A DNA stretch of 64,000 nucleotides from Adineta vaga (GCA_021613535.1 CP075492.1:16678001-16742000); one strand, 5' to 3'; positions 21,137 to 33,557 are shown, numbered from the stretch's first letter. The notes: generated from the sequence alone by a model not told the origin. Numbers and translations: made by a program.

Positions 21137-24100
21137 ATGGAGATTCAGATATTAACTGAACAATCATTGGATGATCAATATCGTTTGAATGAAGTTAATA
21201 TTAATAGCGAATCACTCGAGACGAACCATCATGAAAATGATGAATATATATTGGAGAAGCAAATAGGAACAGAGTTTGTATTTGTTTGTTAATAACATTA
21301 ATCTAATGAATATTTATTTTCAATAGAAAAAGTCTTTGCCTACCGATAAGACCAATGACTGAACGTATAATAGGAGTTGGTATATTCGTCGGTATTTCAT
21401 TACTCATCGGAATATTAGTCGTTTGTTTTACTACACCAAAACTAAGTATGTTCTTCATTCATTTTTTTTATTGTGATTTCAAATAATATTTTGTATTTAT
21501 TTTTAGATAATGCGTGTCAATGGATATTTCGGTCAACAATAAAAAGTTCAGTTGTTCGTAGTTCTCAACCACGTTCAGTTGCCCTTGGAGATTTAAATGA
21601 TGATCAACAGATCGATATGGTTGTAGTTAATTCTGGTACAAATACAATTGGTATTTTTATTTTAGATATTAATGGTACAATTATTAATCAACAAACATAT
21701 TCAACCGGTCCAGGATCTCGTCCATGTTCTCTTGTTGTTAATGATTTCGATAAAGATGGTTACAATGATATTGCTGTAGCAAATAATGGAACAAATAGTA
21801 TTGGTCTATTCTTTAATAATGGAGATGGAACATTTCGTAATCAACAAATTCATTCGACTGGTTCTTTTCATCCATCGTTTCTTTCTATTGGTGATTTTAA
21901 TCATGATAATTATTCAGATATTGCTGTTGTTTATTATGGTACTGATAATATTGGTATTCATTTAACAAATCTTGATGGATCTTTGCAAAGTGGAATTATT
22001 TATAGTACTGGCTATGATTCATTTCCATATTCGTTAGCCATTGGAGATCTGAATAAAGATGAGAAATTAGATATTGCTGTTGCTAATTATGGTACAAATA
22101 ATATTGGAATTTTTCTAGGATATGGTGATGGAACATTTGCAAGTCAAATAATTTATACAACTACACAAAATTCTCATCCAACATCTGTTACTATTGGGGA
22201 TGTAAATCAAGATAATCAATTAGATATACTTGCTTCGCATTATAGTCTCGGTAGTATTGGTATATTTCTTAATCAAGGTAACGGTAGTTTCGCAAAACAA
22301 ATCATTCATCCAATTGACTCTCAATCTCGTCTACAATTTATTACTGTTGGATATCTCAATATGGATAAATATCTTGATATTGTTATTGTTGATTCAGAAA
22401 ATGATTGTATACATGTTTTACCTGGTGTAGGTAACGCAAATTTTGATACATTAACAACTTATGATTCGATCGTTGGATCACATCCATCATTTGTTGCAAT
22501 CATTGATTTTGATAAAGATAATCAATCGGATCTTATTGTTGCTAATTATGGAACGAATACTATAGGTATATTATGTAATTATTCAAGTAAACCATCTGTT
22601 CGACAAACAACGTATTTTGTTGGACGTGATTCTCGTCCATCATCAGTTGTTATTTATGATTTCAATAAAGATGGTCAATTAGATGCACTTGTTGATAATT
22701 TTAATAATGATTATGTAGTTATTTACAATGGTACTGATAATGGAAAATTTATTCGAGGAGATTCGTATTCAACTGGAGATAAATCTAGTCCACAATATAT
22801 GTGTCTTGGTGATTTAAATAATGACAATCGAATAGATATGATTGTAGTTAATTTAGGAAGTGATTCTATTGGTACTTTTTTTGGTAATGAAGATGGTACA
22901 TTTGGATCGATGAAACCTTATTCGACTGGTATTAGGTCACAACCATGGTTTACTGCTCTTGGTGACTTCAATAATGATACGTATTTAGATATTGTATCTG
23001 TGAATGGTGCCTCTGGTGGAATAAGTATATTTTTAAATGATGGAAAAGGAAATTTCAATGACATGAAAACATATTCATCTGGTGTCGGATCTGAACCTTC
23101 AGCGATCGCTATTGGAGATCTTAATAATGATTATTATCTTGATCTTGTCATCAGTGGTTCACAACCTGGTCCAGTTGGAGTCTTTTTAGGTTATGGTAAT
23201 GGTAGTTTTGGTGTAATGATGCCATATTTAGCCGATTATTTAGGATTTTCTTTTATGATTGTTCTTACTGATTTAAATCGTGACAATCATCTAGATATTA
23301 TTATTGCTTGTCCAGTATCTAACATTATATTTCTTTACTTTGGAATCGGCAATGGCACTTTTGAACCACCTGTAGCATTATTTACTGGAAGTAATACATA
23401 TCCATACTATGTATATGCTGCTGATTTGAATAATGATCAATATCTTGATATTGCTACGACATGTGCTACATCAAATGAAGTAGTCATTTTTTATGGAGAT
23501 AATACGGGAAATTTTACTTTGGCAAGAAGATATTCAACAGGTGATGGTTCATCTCCATATGCTATTACTACTGCAGATCTTAATAATGACAAACATTTAG
23601 AATATGTAGTAACTTACTGGGGTAGTGGATATTTAGTAGTATTAACTGAATATTATGCTGCAGATTTTACTAAACAATATTCTTACAAAACTGGATCTGC
23701 TCCACATCCATATTCATTAGCAACTAGTGATTTTAATAATGATAATCAATCGGATGTTGTTATTGCAAATTCCGATACTGATAGTATCAATATATTCTTT
23801 GGTTTAAATAATGGATTGTTTAGAACTCCAATGATATATTCAATTGGGACTGATAGTTCTCCACAATATGTTCTTACTGGTGATATTAATAAAGATAATT
23901 ATTTAGATATAATTACTTTAAATTCAAAAGAAAATACAATGAGTTTAATTTTGAATAATGGTAATCAAAGTTTTGCTCAACAAAAGAAATATTCAACTGG
24001 ATCGAATTCATTTCCATCGAGTATAGTTATGGCTGATTTAAATAATGATAATCGAAATGATTTTATTATTACAAATCAACAAGATGATAGTATTGGTATT

Positions 24101-25804
24101 TTTATTGGATTTGATTATACATCATTTCAAAAACAACGAACATATTCGTATGAAAATACTCAAGGACCAAGTGGTGTCAGAGCTCACGATTTCAATAATG
24201 ATAAATACCTTGATATTCTTGTAATTTATGAATTAAGTAATCAATTAGCTATTTTTCTTGGTCATGGTGATGGAAATTTTACCTTTTCAACAATTTATTC
24301 AACAGAACCTAATATTACGCCTTTTGAACTCACTCTCGATGATTTTAACAAAGATAATTATGTAGATATTGCCGTCGTTTACCCTTCTAGCAGTGCCATA
24401 GGTATTTTTTTTGGATATGGCAATGGAAGTTTTTCCAATCAAGTAACATTTTCGACTGGAATTGATACTAATCCACGTGGCTTGGCTACTGGAGATTTAA
24501 ACAATGATAATCAAATAGATATTGTTTCAGTCAATACTAATACTGCTACTATAGGTATTTTCATCGGAGATGGCATGGGAAATTTCACTTTGTTAGACAT
24601 ATATTCGACTGGAAATTCATCACAACCACAGGCAGCAGCTGTTGGTGATTTAAATAAAGATGGTAATATGGATATTGTTGTATGTAATTATCTTACTAGT
24701 ATCGTAAATGTTTTTTTTGGATATGGCAATGGAAGTTTTCAAGCAAAAGGATTCTATTCTGTAGGTTACCAGTCGTGGCCAACCTCGATAAATCTTGCTG
24801 ATTTCAATAATGATAGTCAACTAGATGTTGCTGTTACCAATTTTAATGGTAATAATGTTGGTATTCTTCTTGGATTAAAAGATGGTACTTTTGGTAATGT
24901 TAGTACGTATTCAACAGGTGATGGTACTGGACCTTCTTTTCAAACTGTCGATGATTTCAATAATGACAAAATCTTAGATATTGCAGTTGCCAACTCTTTA
25001 CTGAGTACAACAGTCATATTATTTGGATTTGGAGATGGAACTTTCTTATTAGGTACTGCTTATTCTACTGATGAAAATTATCTACCATACTCAATAGATT
25101 CGGGTGATTTCAACCAGGATGGTCAATTAGATGTTATTGTGGCCAATTACGATGCAAACCAGGTCGGTATTTTTCTTGCATATGGCTATGAATCTTATGC
25201 TGGTATGAAAAAATATCCACTCATTGATGAATCACAACCGTATTCAGTTGCTCTTAGTGATTTTAATCATGATGGTTGGTTGGATATTGTTGTAGCCAAT
25301 TATGGTACTGATAGCATTGGTATTTTATTTGGAGTTAGTAATGCAATGTTTAGTCCAATGGTAACATATTCGACAGGAATTAATTCTCGTCCACATTCTC
25401 TTGCTATTGCTGATTTTAATCACGACAATCATTCGGATATTGTTGTTACTAATTCTGAAACGAATAATATTGCCATATTTTATAGTGATAGTAATGGAAC
25501 ACTTACTCTTCAAACATTGTATTCAACAGGTACTGGTTCTCGACCTTCTACAGTGAGTATCGGTGATCTTAATAATGACAACAATTTAGATATTATTATT
25601 GCTAATTCTGGCACTAGTAATATATTTGTATTGTATGGTTATACAAATGGAACATTTGGAAACGAAACTTCATATCCATTAGGTTATGAAAGTGTTCCAT
25701 ACTCAGTTGCTTTAACTGATCTAAATCAAGATGGACGAATGGATATGGTTATAGCATGTTATGGTACAGACAATATAGATACATTAGTTAAAATATGTAA
25801 TTAA
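21137..25804 (+). CDS. Giant type II membrane protein with 28 FG-GAP/VCBS repeats
   Basis: Exons 21137-21273, 21327-21445 and 21507-25804 join in phase to 1517 residues; introns are 53 and 61 nt. A cytosolic N-terminus of about 57 residues and one TM helix (IIGVGIFVGISLLIGILVV, near 58-78) precede a very long ectodomain. I count 28 copies of the Ca-binding core D-[LF]-N-x-D-x-x-x-D-[IVM], spaced about 50 residues apart, with recurring YSTG linkers. This is the integrin-alpha/VCBS propeller repeat; at seven blades each, 28 would make four propellers. A few cores lack an Asp (YLNMDKYLDI, DLNNDKHLEY). Likely role is adhesion or extracellular binding; no ligand is evident. A hairpin follows 14 bp after the stop. 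Confidence 0.9.
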
Positions 25805-25817
25805 TTCTTCATTAATT

Positions 25818-25878
25818 TGGGTTGTGGATGCTAATGGGATTGCTTCGTACTGTATCTTTACTCACACTCACACCCTAC
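25818..25878. repeat. Telomere-like hairpin f (diverged left arm)
   Basis: Left arm TTGGGTTGTGGATG, right arm TCACACTCACACCCTACAA. It begins 14 bp after the FG-GAP stop and 130 bp past the convergent gene ending at 26008, so it is shared by two 3' ends. Confidence 0.6.
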
Positions 25879-26007
25879 AACATTTTTGCCCATATTTATT
25901 AATAATTTATTAGCTTGAATAAAATATGTGGAAAATTAAAATTGTAAGAAAAAAATCTCAAAAGTGAGTTAAATATTCGTCATCTTTAGAAATCATAGAT
26001 AATTGTT

Positions 26008-26573
26008 TTAATCCTTGGCATCTAAGTTCAAAATAATTCTCTCCATGATATTTCTGTGTTTGAACGACCATATGCCTTCAAATTGACTCTCTTTTGAATT
26101 CCATAAGAGTTGAATGACTACTGAATGGCCTAAATTTTCTAGTGGATTGCCTGTACCTTGTTGGTAAGTTTTTATTAGACCTATTCGTTGTGTTTCAGTT
26201 GAATAAATTCCAGATACCGTATATGTACCAACATTATCATGTCCTTTTCCTTCAACTTTCAATTTTAGAGAATCGAATGAAAGTAACAAGTAATCTTGTT
26301 TATGCCATTCGTGATATTGATGATATCGGCTGACCCAAGTGCCTAACTGGAAGATATATGCATTTTCCGTTTTATCTATATTACGTCTAGGAGCAACATT
26401 AACAAAGATCCAATTAGTACGTATATTTTTGCCTGTAAAAATGTATTTCAGATGTTTAACAAAGAAGAAGCAACAACAGCATAATATAGGTAGACCAAAG
26501 ATACTACCGACTACGCTTCCAATCATAATTGCATCCCGTTTGCATTGTTCCGGTGTGCAATTATATCTGACAC
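26008..26573 (-). CDS. Single-pass membrane protein, 3' exon; N-terminus unresolved
   Basis: The frame is open from an ATACAG acceptor (26574-26575) to a stop at 26008, about 188 residues. It starts with a short Cys-bearing segment (RYNCTPEQCKRDA) and a TM helix (MIGSVVGSIFGLPILCCCCFFF). A cytosolic or luminal domain follows with regularly spaced glycines (VEGKGHDNVGTYTVSGIYS, then GTGNPLENLGH, QFEGIW), which resembles a small beta-barrel with a repeated GxGxDxxGxFxxxG pattern. I do not know a function. The first exon, presumably with a signal peptide, is not found in 26574-26900. The palmitoylation-prone CCCC at the membrane edge is notable. Confidence 0.6.
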
Positions 26574-26871
26574 CTGTATTAATATCGAATAATAATAAAA
26601 TATTTTATTACGGCAAATGAATCTGTTGTCGAACGTTACATTTAACAAAAACTAGCATTAAAATGTATTTTCAAAAATCTAGATTTCTTGTGCTATTATG
26701 AAACTTAAGATTTTTCTATTTTCATACAATATAAAGATCGCTATCAAGCGAGAATAATTTCATTGCTTTTTTTATAAAATAAATCAATTTTTAAGCTAGT
26801 CGAAAGATTCACTGCTCCCTTCTGTAAAATAAAGAACAGTTTTATATTCGCACTATTCTAGTTTTTCATCT

Positions 26872-26911
26872 TGAGGGTGGGCGTGGCCGATCATCTACAC
26901 CCACACCCTCA
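26872..26911. repeat. Telomere-like hairpin g
   Basis: Left arm TTGAGGGTGGGCGTGG, right arm CTACACCCACACCCTCA, loop about 8 nt. It lies 97 bp past the minus-strand gene ending at 27008. Nothing else is seen in 26574-27007. Confidence 0.8.
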
Positions 26912-27007
26912 CACATTTTGTCTATCTATTAGGCAAGCTTAATATAGAAGAAATATGTCTGTCATCGATTTATACGTCAATAAGTAATAAGACGAGACAA
27001 ATAAAAA

Positions 27008-29209
27008 TCAATTATTTTGTGTGAAAGTAATCAGTGTCCAGCAAAGCATGAGACCCAACACTGCTTGGACAATTCTATCAGCTACTGGACTTGTTTGCTG
27101 AGCTTGTTCTACAATAGGTGTGGATACTTCCATACTATGCTCGTTCGAGTGTTCATTTGAATGATGCAGAATTTCAATAGGATTTTGTTCTTTTTGTGTT
27201 TTTTCATCTTCGTCCGTTATCTCGTATGCTAGTGGAATTGATGGATCATTATTGAACAAATCACAACGAAGTCGTATGATCAGTCTAACTAATTCATCTC
27301 GTTCAAGCTCGTTCAGACGACAATGAGCTTTTTTGATTGACTTTTTGTAGTCACGAATTATTTCATCGAAACGCTTACTAAAAACTACTGATTCAGCCGA
27401 TGCCGCTGGTTTAAACTGTTCCCCTAAAACGAGTCAAACAAAGAGTTATAGCGGTTATTAGAACTAGACAAAGGGGAAAAGCGGATTCTTTTGGATCCTA
27501 TGAGATGATGGCATACATCGTTTTCTCTTTGTCAAGATCAACGAGGGTCCAAGAAAAAGCAAGAGGATCCAGAATCCGCTTTTCTCCCTTTGGAAATAGA
27601 AAAACGTGAAATAATGAGATGATACAATCCATCCCGCTTTACTGTAAAAATATTTTCCGTGTAGATGACAACTTTATGTCGTACCAGTCGAGAATGAAGG
27701 CAATTGTTGTGATTGGCCAAAATCAATTAGCTCATCAGTGGATTCTTCGACGAGTACTTGGTTTAGGTCATAAGTTAAATTGATGACCCCATCGATGATG
27801 ATATCTAAAACGGTGTAAACAATACGCCTAGTTTTATTTACTTTTTAAATCGTATCACTATTGACTAGTTCCCGATCCGTTGAGTCATCATCATGCTTTG
27901 TACCATCATTGTTGCTTTTTGAAGCAGTCGTGTCTACCTTCCCAAGAATTTTTTTAGCCTCTTCGATGTCTTCTTGAAGATTTGAAGTTTTGTTCTTGAA
28001 GTCGCTTACTGCTTCTGTGATGAAAATATTTAAACATGTTACAATTATAAACAAGCGACTTTCATCTTGATGTTTGTCTCCATCCCGTTACTGTAAATTT
28101 AGGCGAATCCCAAGTCTTCTCTTCTGTGTCATTCATTCTCATTTTCTGAAGTTTTAATATTCGATTGATTCTGTTATGTACGAATCGTAGCCTCAAGTAA
28201 CAAATATCGGTTGGTGCAAAAGCATATTACGATGAATCTCGTTTTGAAAACGATTTTCTTATTGACTTTCAATTGATAAAGTTCATCACAAACAATGTAA
28301 ACATGCACGTCAGTCTTACTTAAGTCATCTGCTAAAGGAGCTTATGTTACACTCTCTTTCATACGATAAATATACGAGGTAGAACCGTTTCACATTCGAC
28401 ATTAATATACTTCTCTTATTGATAACGCTACAGATCAACATCAACAGTGTGTGTCTAACTTTAACCTCTTTTCTTATATATTATCATGTTTTAAAATCCT
28501 AGTTTTTTATTGACGAGAAATGTTGAGAGATTTTATTATTCTAAAAAATCCTGTAGGGATTTTTAGTCGTTTCAAGACGGGAGTTCATCTTATTTTTGGA
28601 TACTCATCCGAGGGAAAGACAGAACTTATTCAACTCATGAGTTAAGCATTGTAGAAGTTAAAATGTGACTGAAAGTATGTGAATAGCATGGCTGTGATCT
28701 GATGTGGGTTAAAAACCTTCGTATGAGTGAGTGATCGATGGACTGGCTATACTGACGCGTATAGTACAGCTTTTTATTTGTTTATTCTCTGATCAAGTAT
28801 ACAAAGAAAGAAATATATATTCCGCTTATAACTTACCGTTGTCTGTTGAGTCATTTGAAGTTGCAGAAAATTGTTCTACTTCCTCAATCGATTCCTATTA
28901 TAAGTGATAGATCTTCAGTTTTGTGCACTATCATTCTGAAGAACAATTTCTTACCTCCAACTCTTTGGACAATTGCCGAAACATTTCTACTCTACAACTC
29001 GACTGATCAGTCATGAAAGACCACAATTCCGTTGGCGTTGTTGTTGACAGCAAATAATAAAAGAGTCGTATGTCTGTTCTCTCGTATCAGCACCTATAGA
29101 ATGAATAAGTCAATATATCTTTATCACAACCATATAACTTTTCAGCATGATCTTGAAAATCAATAAAACACGTAAAAGCAATTTCGTCGCTGTTTTTCTG
29201 GGTATCCAT
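27008..29209 (-). CDS. Tail-anchored helical protein, six exons, function unknown
   Basis: I assembled six exons: 29209-29131, 29073-28955, 28894-28837, 28014-27904, 27804-27685 and 27423-27008. All joins are in phase (introns 57, 60, 822, 99 and 261 nt) and give exactly 300 residues. The start MDTQKNSDEIAFTC is followed by a compact helical region (RLFYYLLSTTTPTELWSFM). Then comes an acidic, Ser/Asp-rich middle with a short coiled coil (LQEDIEEAKKILGK), a second helical region (RLNELERDELVRLIIRLRC), and a C-terminal hydrophobic segment (IVQAVLGLMLCWTLITF) 4 residues from the end. That topology suggests a tail-anchored protein facing the cytosol of ER, outer mitochondrial or similar membranes. 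I recognise no family. It is divergent from the OLD-type ATPase gene across 1.3 kb. The join in exon 4 is the weakest. Confidence 0.6.
27470..27591. repeat. Inverted repeat inside an intron
   Basis: Arms of about 27-29 nt (27470-27498 and 27565-27591) share AAAGCGGATTCT and GGATCC blocks in opposite orientation around a 66-nt loop. It sits wholly inside the 261-nt last intron of the tail-anchored gene. Could be a small MITE or a splicing-related RNA hairpin. Confidence 0.7.
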
Positions 29210-30517
29210 TTCTCTTCTACGTCGTTGTTATAAAAAAATCGTCTATTATAAATCTATGTATGTCTTCCATTCTGCGCAGTTTAAAACATTTATATTTTAA
29301 AAAATATTTTCTTTGAGGAGTACCTAACGATGATCCTTGCGTTTATAGGTAATAAGCGGACGTATCCGATGTTGGTCCTGAACCTTCCAAACTAAAAACT
29401 TCATCCGTTAGAAAACAGCGGAAAATGCAAAGAGGGATGTCCTTAAAAATTTTCGTATATTGCAACAGTAGATCTCGCCATGTTTACGCAAGATAAGACA
29501 GCTCAGACCTTGTCTTACTCCAAATCCTAGTATTTTCTGGTGTATTCTGCTGCAACACTCACCCGTCTTTCATTGCCGTTGCTCATACCAATCCACTCTC
29601 GACTTTTCCGTGAACTTAGAACAATACCTTAGAAAGTCCAGTAATATTAGGTCATAGAAAACCATCTGGGTGAAATTTCACCTACCCTCAATTTTTTTAT
29701 GCAGGAGAAGCTTGAGCCTTCCCGAGCCTAATAACTCCACCGCCTATGTCTACGAGTCATAGAACACTTCACAATAGAGAGTTTTTCCGATCAGTTAGCA
29801 AAGATCAGCTACTAGTTCCTGACTGCAACCCGAGTTTCCACTCGAGTCCTCAAACAGATCCAGGCAGGTTTAGAATTGTTCGAGTTACCGGTTATTTAGA
29901 ATCCAATGAATGTTCTCGTTCTTAAGAAAGTGTGAACCCATAGTAACGTGTCGCAAAATGCAAGAAAAACCATGATTTACCAAATGAGCATGCTAAACAA
30001 ATCAACAAAAAAGAATTGTGCCATAAGATTCTTCTATTTTTGGTTTCTTTGAGGAAGCTTGGTCTCTATCTATTAGTAGTGAAGTTTTTATTACATTTTA
30101 CTACTGTCTATAATTGATCACATCTGAAATCTTTCCAACCGGGATGCAGATCTAGACACGACGACCTAGAATGGCCATACTTACGCTCAGTTTCAAAGTC
30201 ATACCTATACCGGTATCCTGAACTTTCGGGTGATAGCGCGAATTCGTTCACCAGTCAAGATATTAGTATACATGGATCAGAAGACTCTTTCAAATAAGTA
30301 AATATCTACTGTGTGTTTACCATTTTTTAGAAAAAAAGGACTCGCTGTATTTATTCATCTATAGTTCTAACCTTGATATCATTTTCGAAAGCGCGGAAAA
30401 TCGTAGTCAAACAGTCTCAAACTGATAATAGTCTCGATATCCGCATCTAATATTTTATTACTGTAACTATCATTAGAAAACTAGATAGTATATCACACTT
30501 GTAAATTTCATCGAAGT
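29210..30517. other. Divergent intergenic region, less A+T-rich
   Basis: Spacer between two divergent genes. The 29330-30250 part is visibly richer in G+C and CG dinucleotides than other spacers, yet has no ORF, repeat or family that I recognise. It may hold promoters or an old insertion. Confidence 0.4.
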
Positions 30518-33089
30518 ATGGCACAAAACAAATGTTGTTCTCTTTCATGCTTTGGACGACCAACAGTAGGTGAAACAATACATGTATACACTCACTATAA
30601 TTTTTTATATGTAGCATGATTCTCCAGTTAGATATCTTGAACAGTCACAAAAATTGCCATTAAATGAAGATACAATAGTTAAGCCACTTCAAATGCAACT
30701 AAATACCCTTCAAGTCGAACGATATAGGCAATTTTTCAGAGAATCGTCACCACCATCGACGGAACAAGTTAATCAAACTTTTGTCTTAGAATTTACTGAG
30801 TCGTTAACCGTCTTAGTTGGCCCAAATAATTCAGGAAAATCAAGTCTATTGAAAGCATTAGAGTTGTTCTGTAAAGCTGTCAGGCAAGGAAGTGGTACTT
30901 ATGATCATAAACAAACAAAAGAACTGCTTGGTATTGACGAAGATCTATCCGAAGTTATCTTGCAGGGCACTTTTACAGTTCATTATCAAGGTTCACCTAA
31001 GACAAAAAGGTTAGTACTGAAAGTAGTGCTAATTAAGTCAAATCTTACCGCTGAAAATATTGAATTGCATGTGCAACCTGGAAAACAGCATAGGAAAGAA
31101 AAGACTACTGTAAGTGTCATAGTGATAGAACCATCATCAAATGATATCGATGGAATCAATATGCAACAGCTTTGTTCTTCGTGTTATACTGATTATGATA
31201 TATTCCGAGATTTATTTCCACAAGTTGTATCACTCAATACCAAGAGTATTTTTAATTGCTCGCTAGATGATCTATTCAAGCAAATTCCAAACATTCGAAA
31301 ACGACGACATGAGATCAATGAGGAAATAAGCAAAATTTTTCCTTCTTTTCGACTTGATTATAAAGAAGAAATTCTTGCCAAACAAGATTCTTCCTTGGCG
31401 TGTTTCCTAGAAGAAAATGTAGATTTAGAAGAATTCGGTATCCCATTATTAACTACAGGCTCAAAAATAACAATCGGAAATGAAATTATTAACCAAAGAC
31501 TAGACACAACGACTCGTTGTAGTGAGGGTGTACTAAAATGCTTATCCATGATTATAGCCATATGTTGCGCAGATCCCCATTCAATTGTTATCATTGATGA
31601 GCCCGATGCTCATGTGTTTCCAAATGCACAACAACAATTAATCAAATATTTTTATCACAGAATGGCAGACCTTCGACGTTCGAATTTATTCTGCCAGATG
31701 ATTATTACCACACACTCAACTGATATCATGCAAGCAGCCAAAATAGAACATATTCGACAAATATTTGTCAATCCAAGCGATGATAGACCAATTGGCATTC
31801 GATCTTTGGCTGGAACTCGTCATTTATTCGAAGCAATGGGTAGTCTGGGAATGTCTCTTTTGAGTCATGGAGAGTTTGTTCGTTTGGGTGTGCATAAAAA
31901 AGTTTTAATTCTCGAAAATCGCAGTGATTATGATTTCTTACGTGGCTTGATAAATCGAAGCAAACCAGCTTTACTGAATTCTTCGTTTACAGTGATAGAT
32001 AAACGTGGATGAACGAATCCAACTGAAATTGAAAAATTCATACACTTATTTCGGCAACTCTTACCAGACGAAGCGACATTGTACCTCTTTATTCTGGTCG
32101 ATGCGGATTTGAGGGAGAAAAGCACGTTGCAACAAGAAACAGAACTGTACAATGATCTAGAAAAACAAACATCTTTACATGTTGAACTAGGATATCATTG
32201 CTGGGACGCTCGTGAATGGAAAAATTGGTTACTTTTCAATGAAGATCTACTTTTTGAGATATTATATGACAAGGATATGTATCTTAAAGATCCAAATATC
32301 AGACAACTTCGACATCAAATACGAACGCATCGTTCAGGAGAATCCATTTTCGCTGCAGATGAATACTCTCAGCAGCACTCGTCTACAAAGAGAAGAGAAT
32401 TATTTAACTCATGGTTGGACATAGAACTGCAACGTCATTTTCAAATATTATTAACAGATCTAAACATTAGCCAGATGCAAGGTATTGAACGTATCGATAC
32501 TAGAGAAGAAATGAAATCACAAGATGAGATGTGTATACAATTTTTAAAGCGCAAAAATATTGACGATGATACTATGAATAAATTCCACCCTCATACCAAG
32601 AAGATTAAAGCAGTGATTGGTGAAGAATTACGAAAGAAAAGTGGGGATTACAAACAACAACAAGAAGAAAATAAACGACAACAGCGAGCCTATTCAAAGA
32701 TAGAAAATCGAGCAAAACAAAACCAGCCGAGTACGGCCATCAATAAAACCAATAAAAATACAAAAAGAAACGAAGAACAAATGCGTCAGGATTGGTTAAA
32801 AGAACGAGATCTACCAGCAAAACCGAAAGATATAAATAGAAATATCAGGCAGGCAGCAACCAAATGGATTGATGCGAAATTATTTTTTCAACATTTAACA
32901 TCTGGCATGAATAGTGGAAAGGCCAGGGGTTTGGATAATCATTGGAAAGCAGTGTTTGCAATGGGAGACTCAGAAGATAATCTATTTGAACGATATTTTC
33001 ATACACTTGATCCCCAAAATCTACAGTTATGGCCACAAGATTTCGATCGCTTACTCGAAAAATTCGAAAGATTTGTGAAAGAATCATAA
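30518..33089 (+). CDS. OLD-type AAA ATPase with TOPRIM, interrupted by in-frame TGA
   Basis: Exon 1 (30518-30565) and exon 2 (30615 on) join across a 49-nt GT-AG intron. The ABC-like ATPase has Walker A GPNNSGKSS (about residues 85-93), signature-like TRCSEG, Walker B SIVIIDEPDAH (about 340) and an H-loop ITTHSTD. A TOPRIM-like half follows: LILENRSD supplies the Glu and LVDADLRE the DxD, as in bacterial OLD/AAA15 nucleases. TGA 32010-32012 lies between those motifs in the same frame. A 63-nt intron (GTGGAT...TACCAG) could remove it in phase but has a poor donor and would delete plausible coding sequence. Otherwise it is a nonsense codon or recoded TGA. The C-terminal part is Lys/Gln/Asn-rich and then globular. 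Bacterial-style architecture with an intron suggests acquired, domesticated DNA. Confidence 0.8.
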
Positions 33090-33349
33090 TATCTTAATCA
33101 AAAATTTTTCCATCGAAGTTTACCAAATCACTGCATTAATATCAATCTATATACTAAAAAGCGAAAAACAAAGCAAATACTCTCTAGTTTCACTCTAGAT
33201 TAGTGTAGTGTGATATTTCTAATAAAGTAGATTGTTTATCACATGTTTTTATTTAAATTCATTAGGTATGCCAAACTGCATCTATCTACTTAAACCACAG
33301 ATTATTTCCACATGAATTGTTCACTCGTTAATATATACTTGTACGATCT

Positions 33350-33396
33350 TGTGGGTGTGGGTATATCTTCGTCACTTACATCTACACCCACACCCA
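33350..33396. repeat. Telomere-like hairpin h
   Basis: Near-perfect arms: TGTGGGTGTGGGTAT and ACATCTACACCCACACCCA. It lies 261 bp after the ATPase stop and 45 bp past the end of the convergent small ORF at 33441. Confidence 0.85.
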
Positions 33397-33440
33397 AAAA
33401 ATTGAAATCTCTCTATTCTATTTATTATTTATCGGTTTGA

Positions 33441-33557
33441 TCACTTACGATGATCATAGGAACGTTTAGAACAATTTGTCTTGCTGCAATCAATTACAGC
33501 ACTTTCCATTATAATTGGCATCATTGTGATAAAAAATACAATGAGTAAGTACTTCAT
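33441..33557 (-). CDS. Small secreted Cys peptide or signal-peptide exon
   Basis: A 38-codon ORF. Residues 1-20 (MKYLLIVFFITMMPIIMESA) make a strong signal peptide, and the remainder (VIDCSKTNCSKRSYDHRK) has two cysteines. A GTAAGT donor overlaps the last codons (near 33444-33449), so this could instead be exon 1 of a longer secreted protein whose downstream exon I cannot place before 33090. Hairpins flank it on both sides. Confidence 0.4.
   Translation of the reverse strand: MKYLLIVFFITMMPIIMESAVIDCSKTNCSKRSYDHRK

Noticed and set aside
29074-29130. Frameshift in the tail-anchored gene
   Set aside because: An apparent one-base mismatch vanished when the acceptor was moved 20 nt to GAACAG, giving a normal 57-nt intron.
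32079-33089. Separate gene starting at ATG 32079
   Set aside because: It is in the same frame as the ATPase ORF and contains the second half of the TOPRIM domain, so it is the same gene beyond the TGA.
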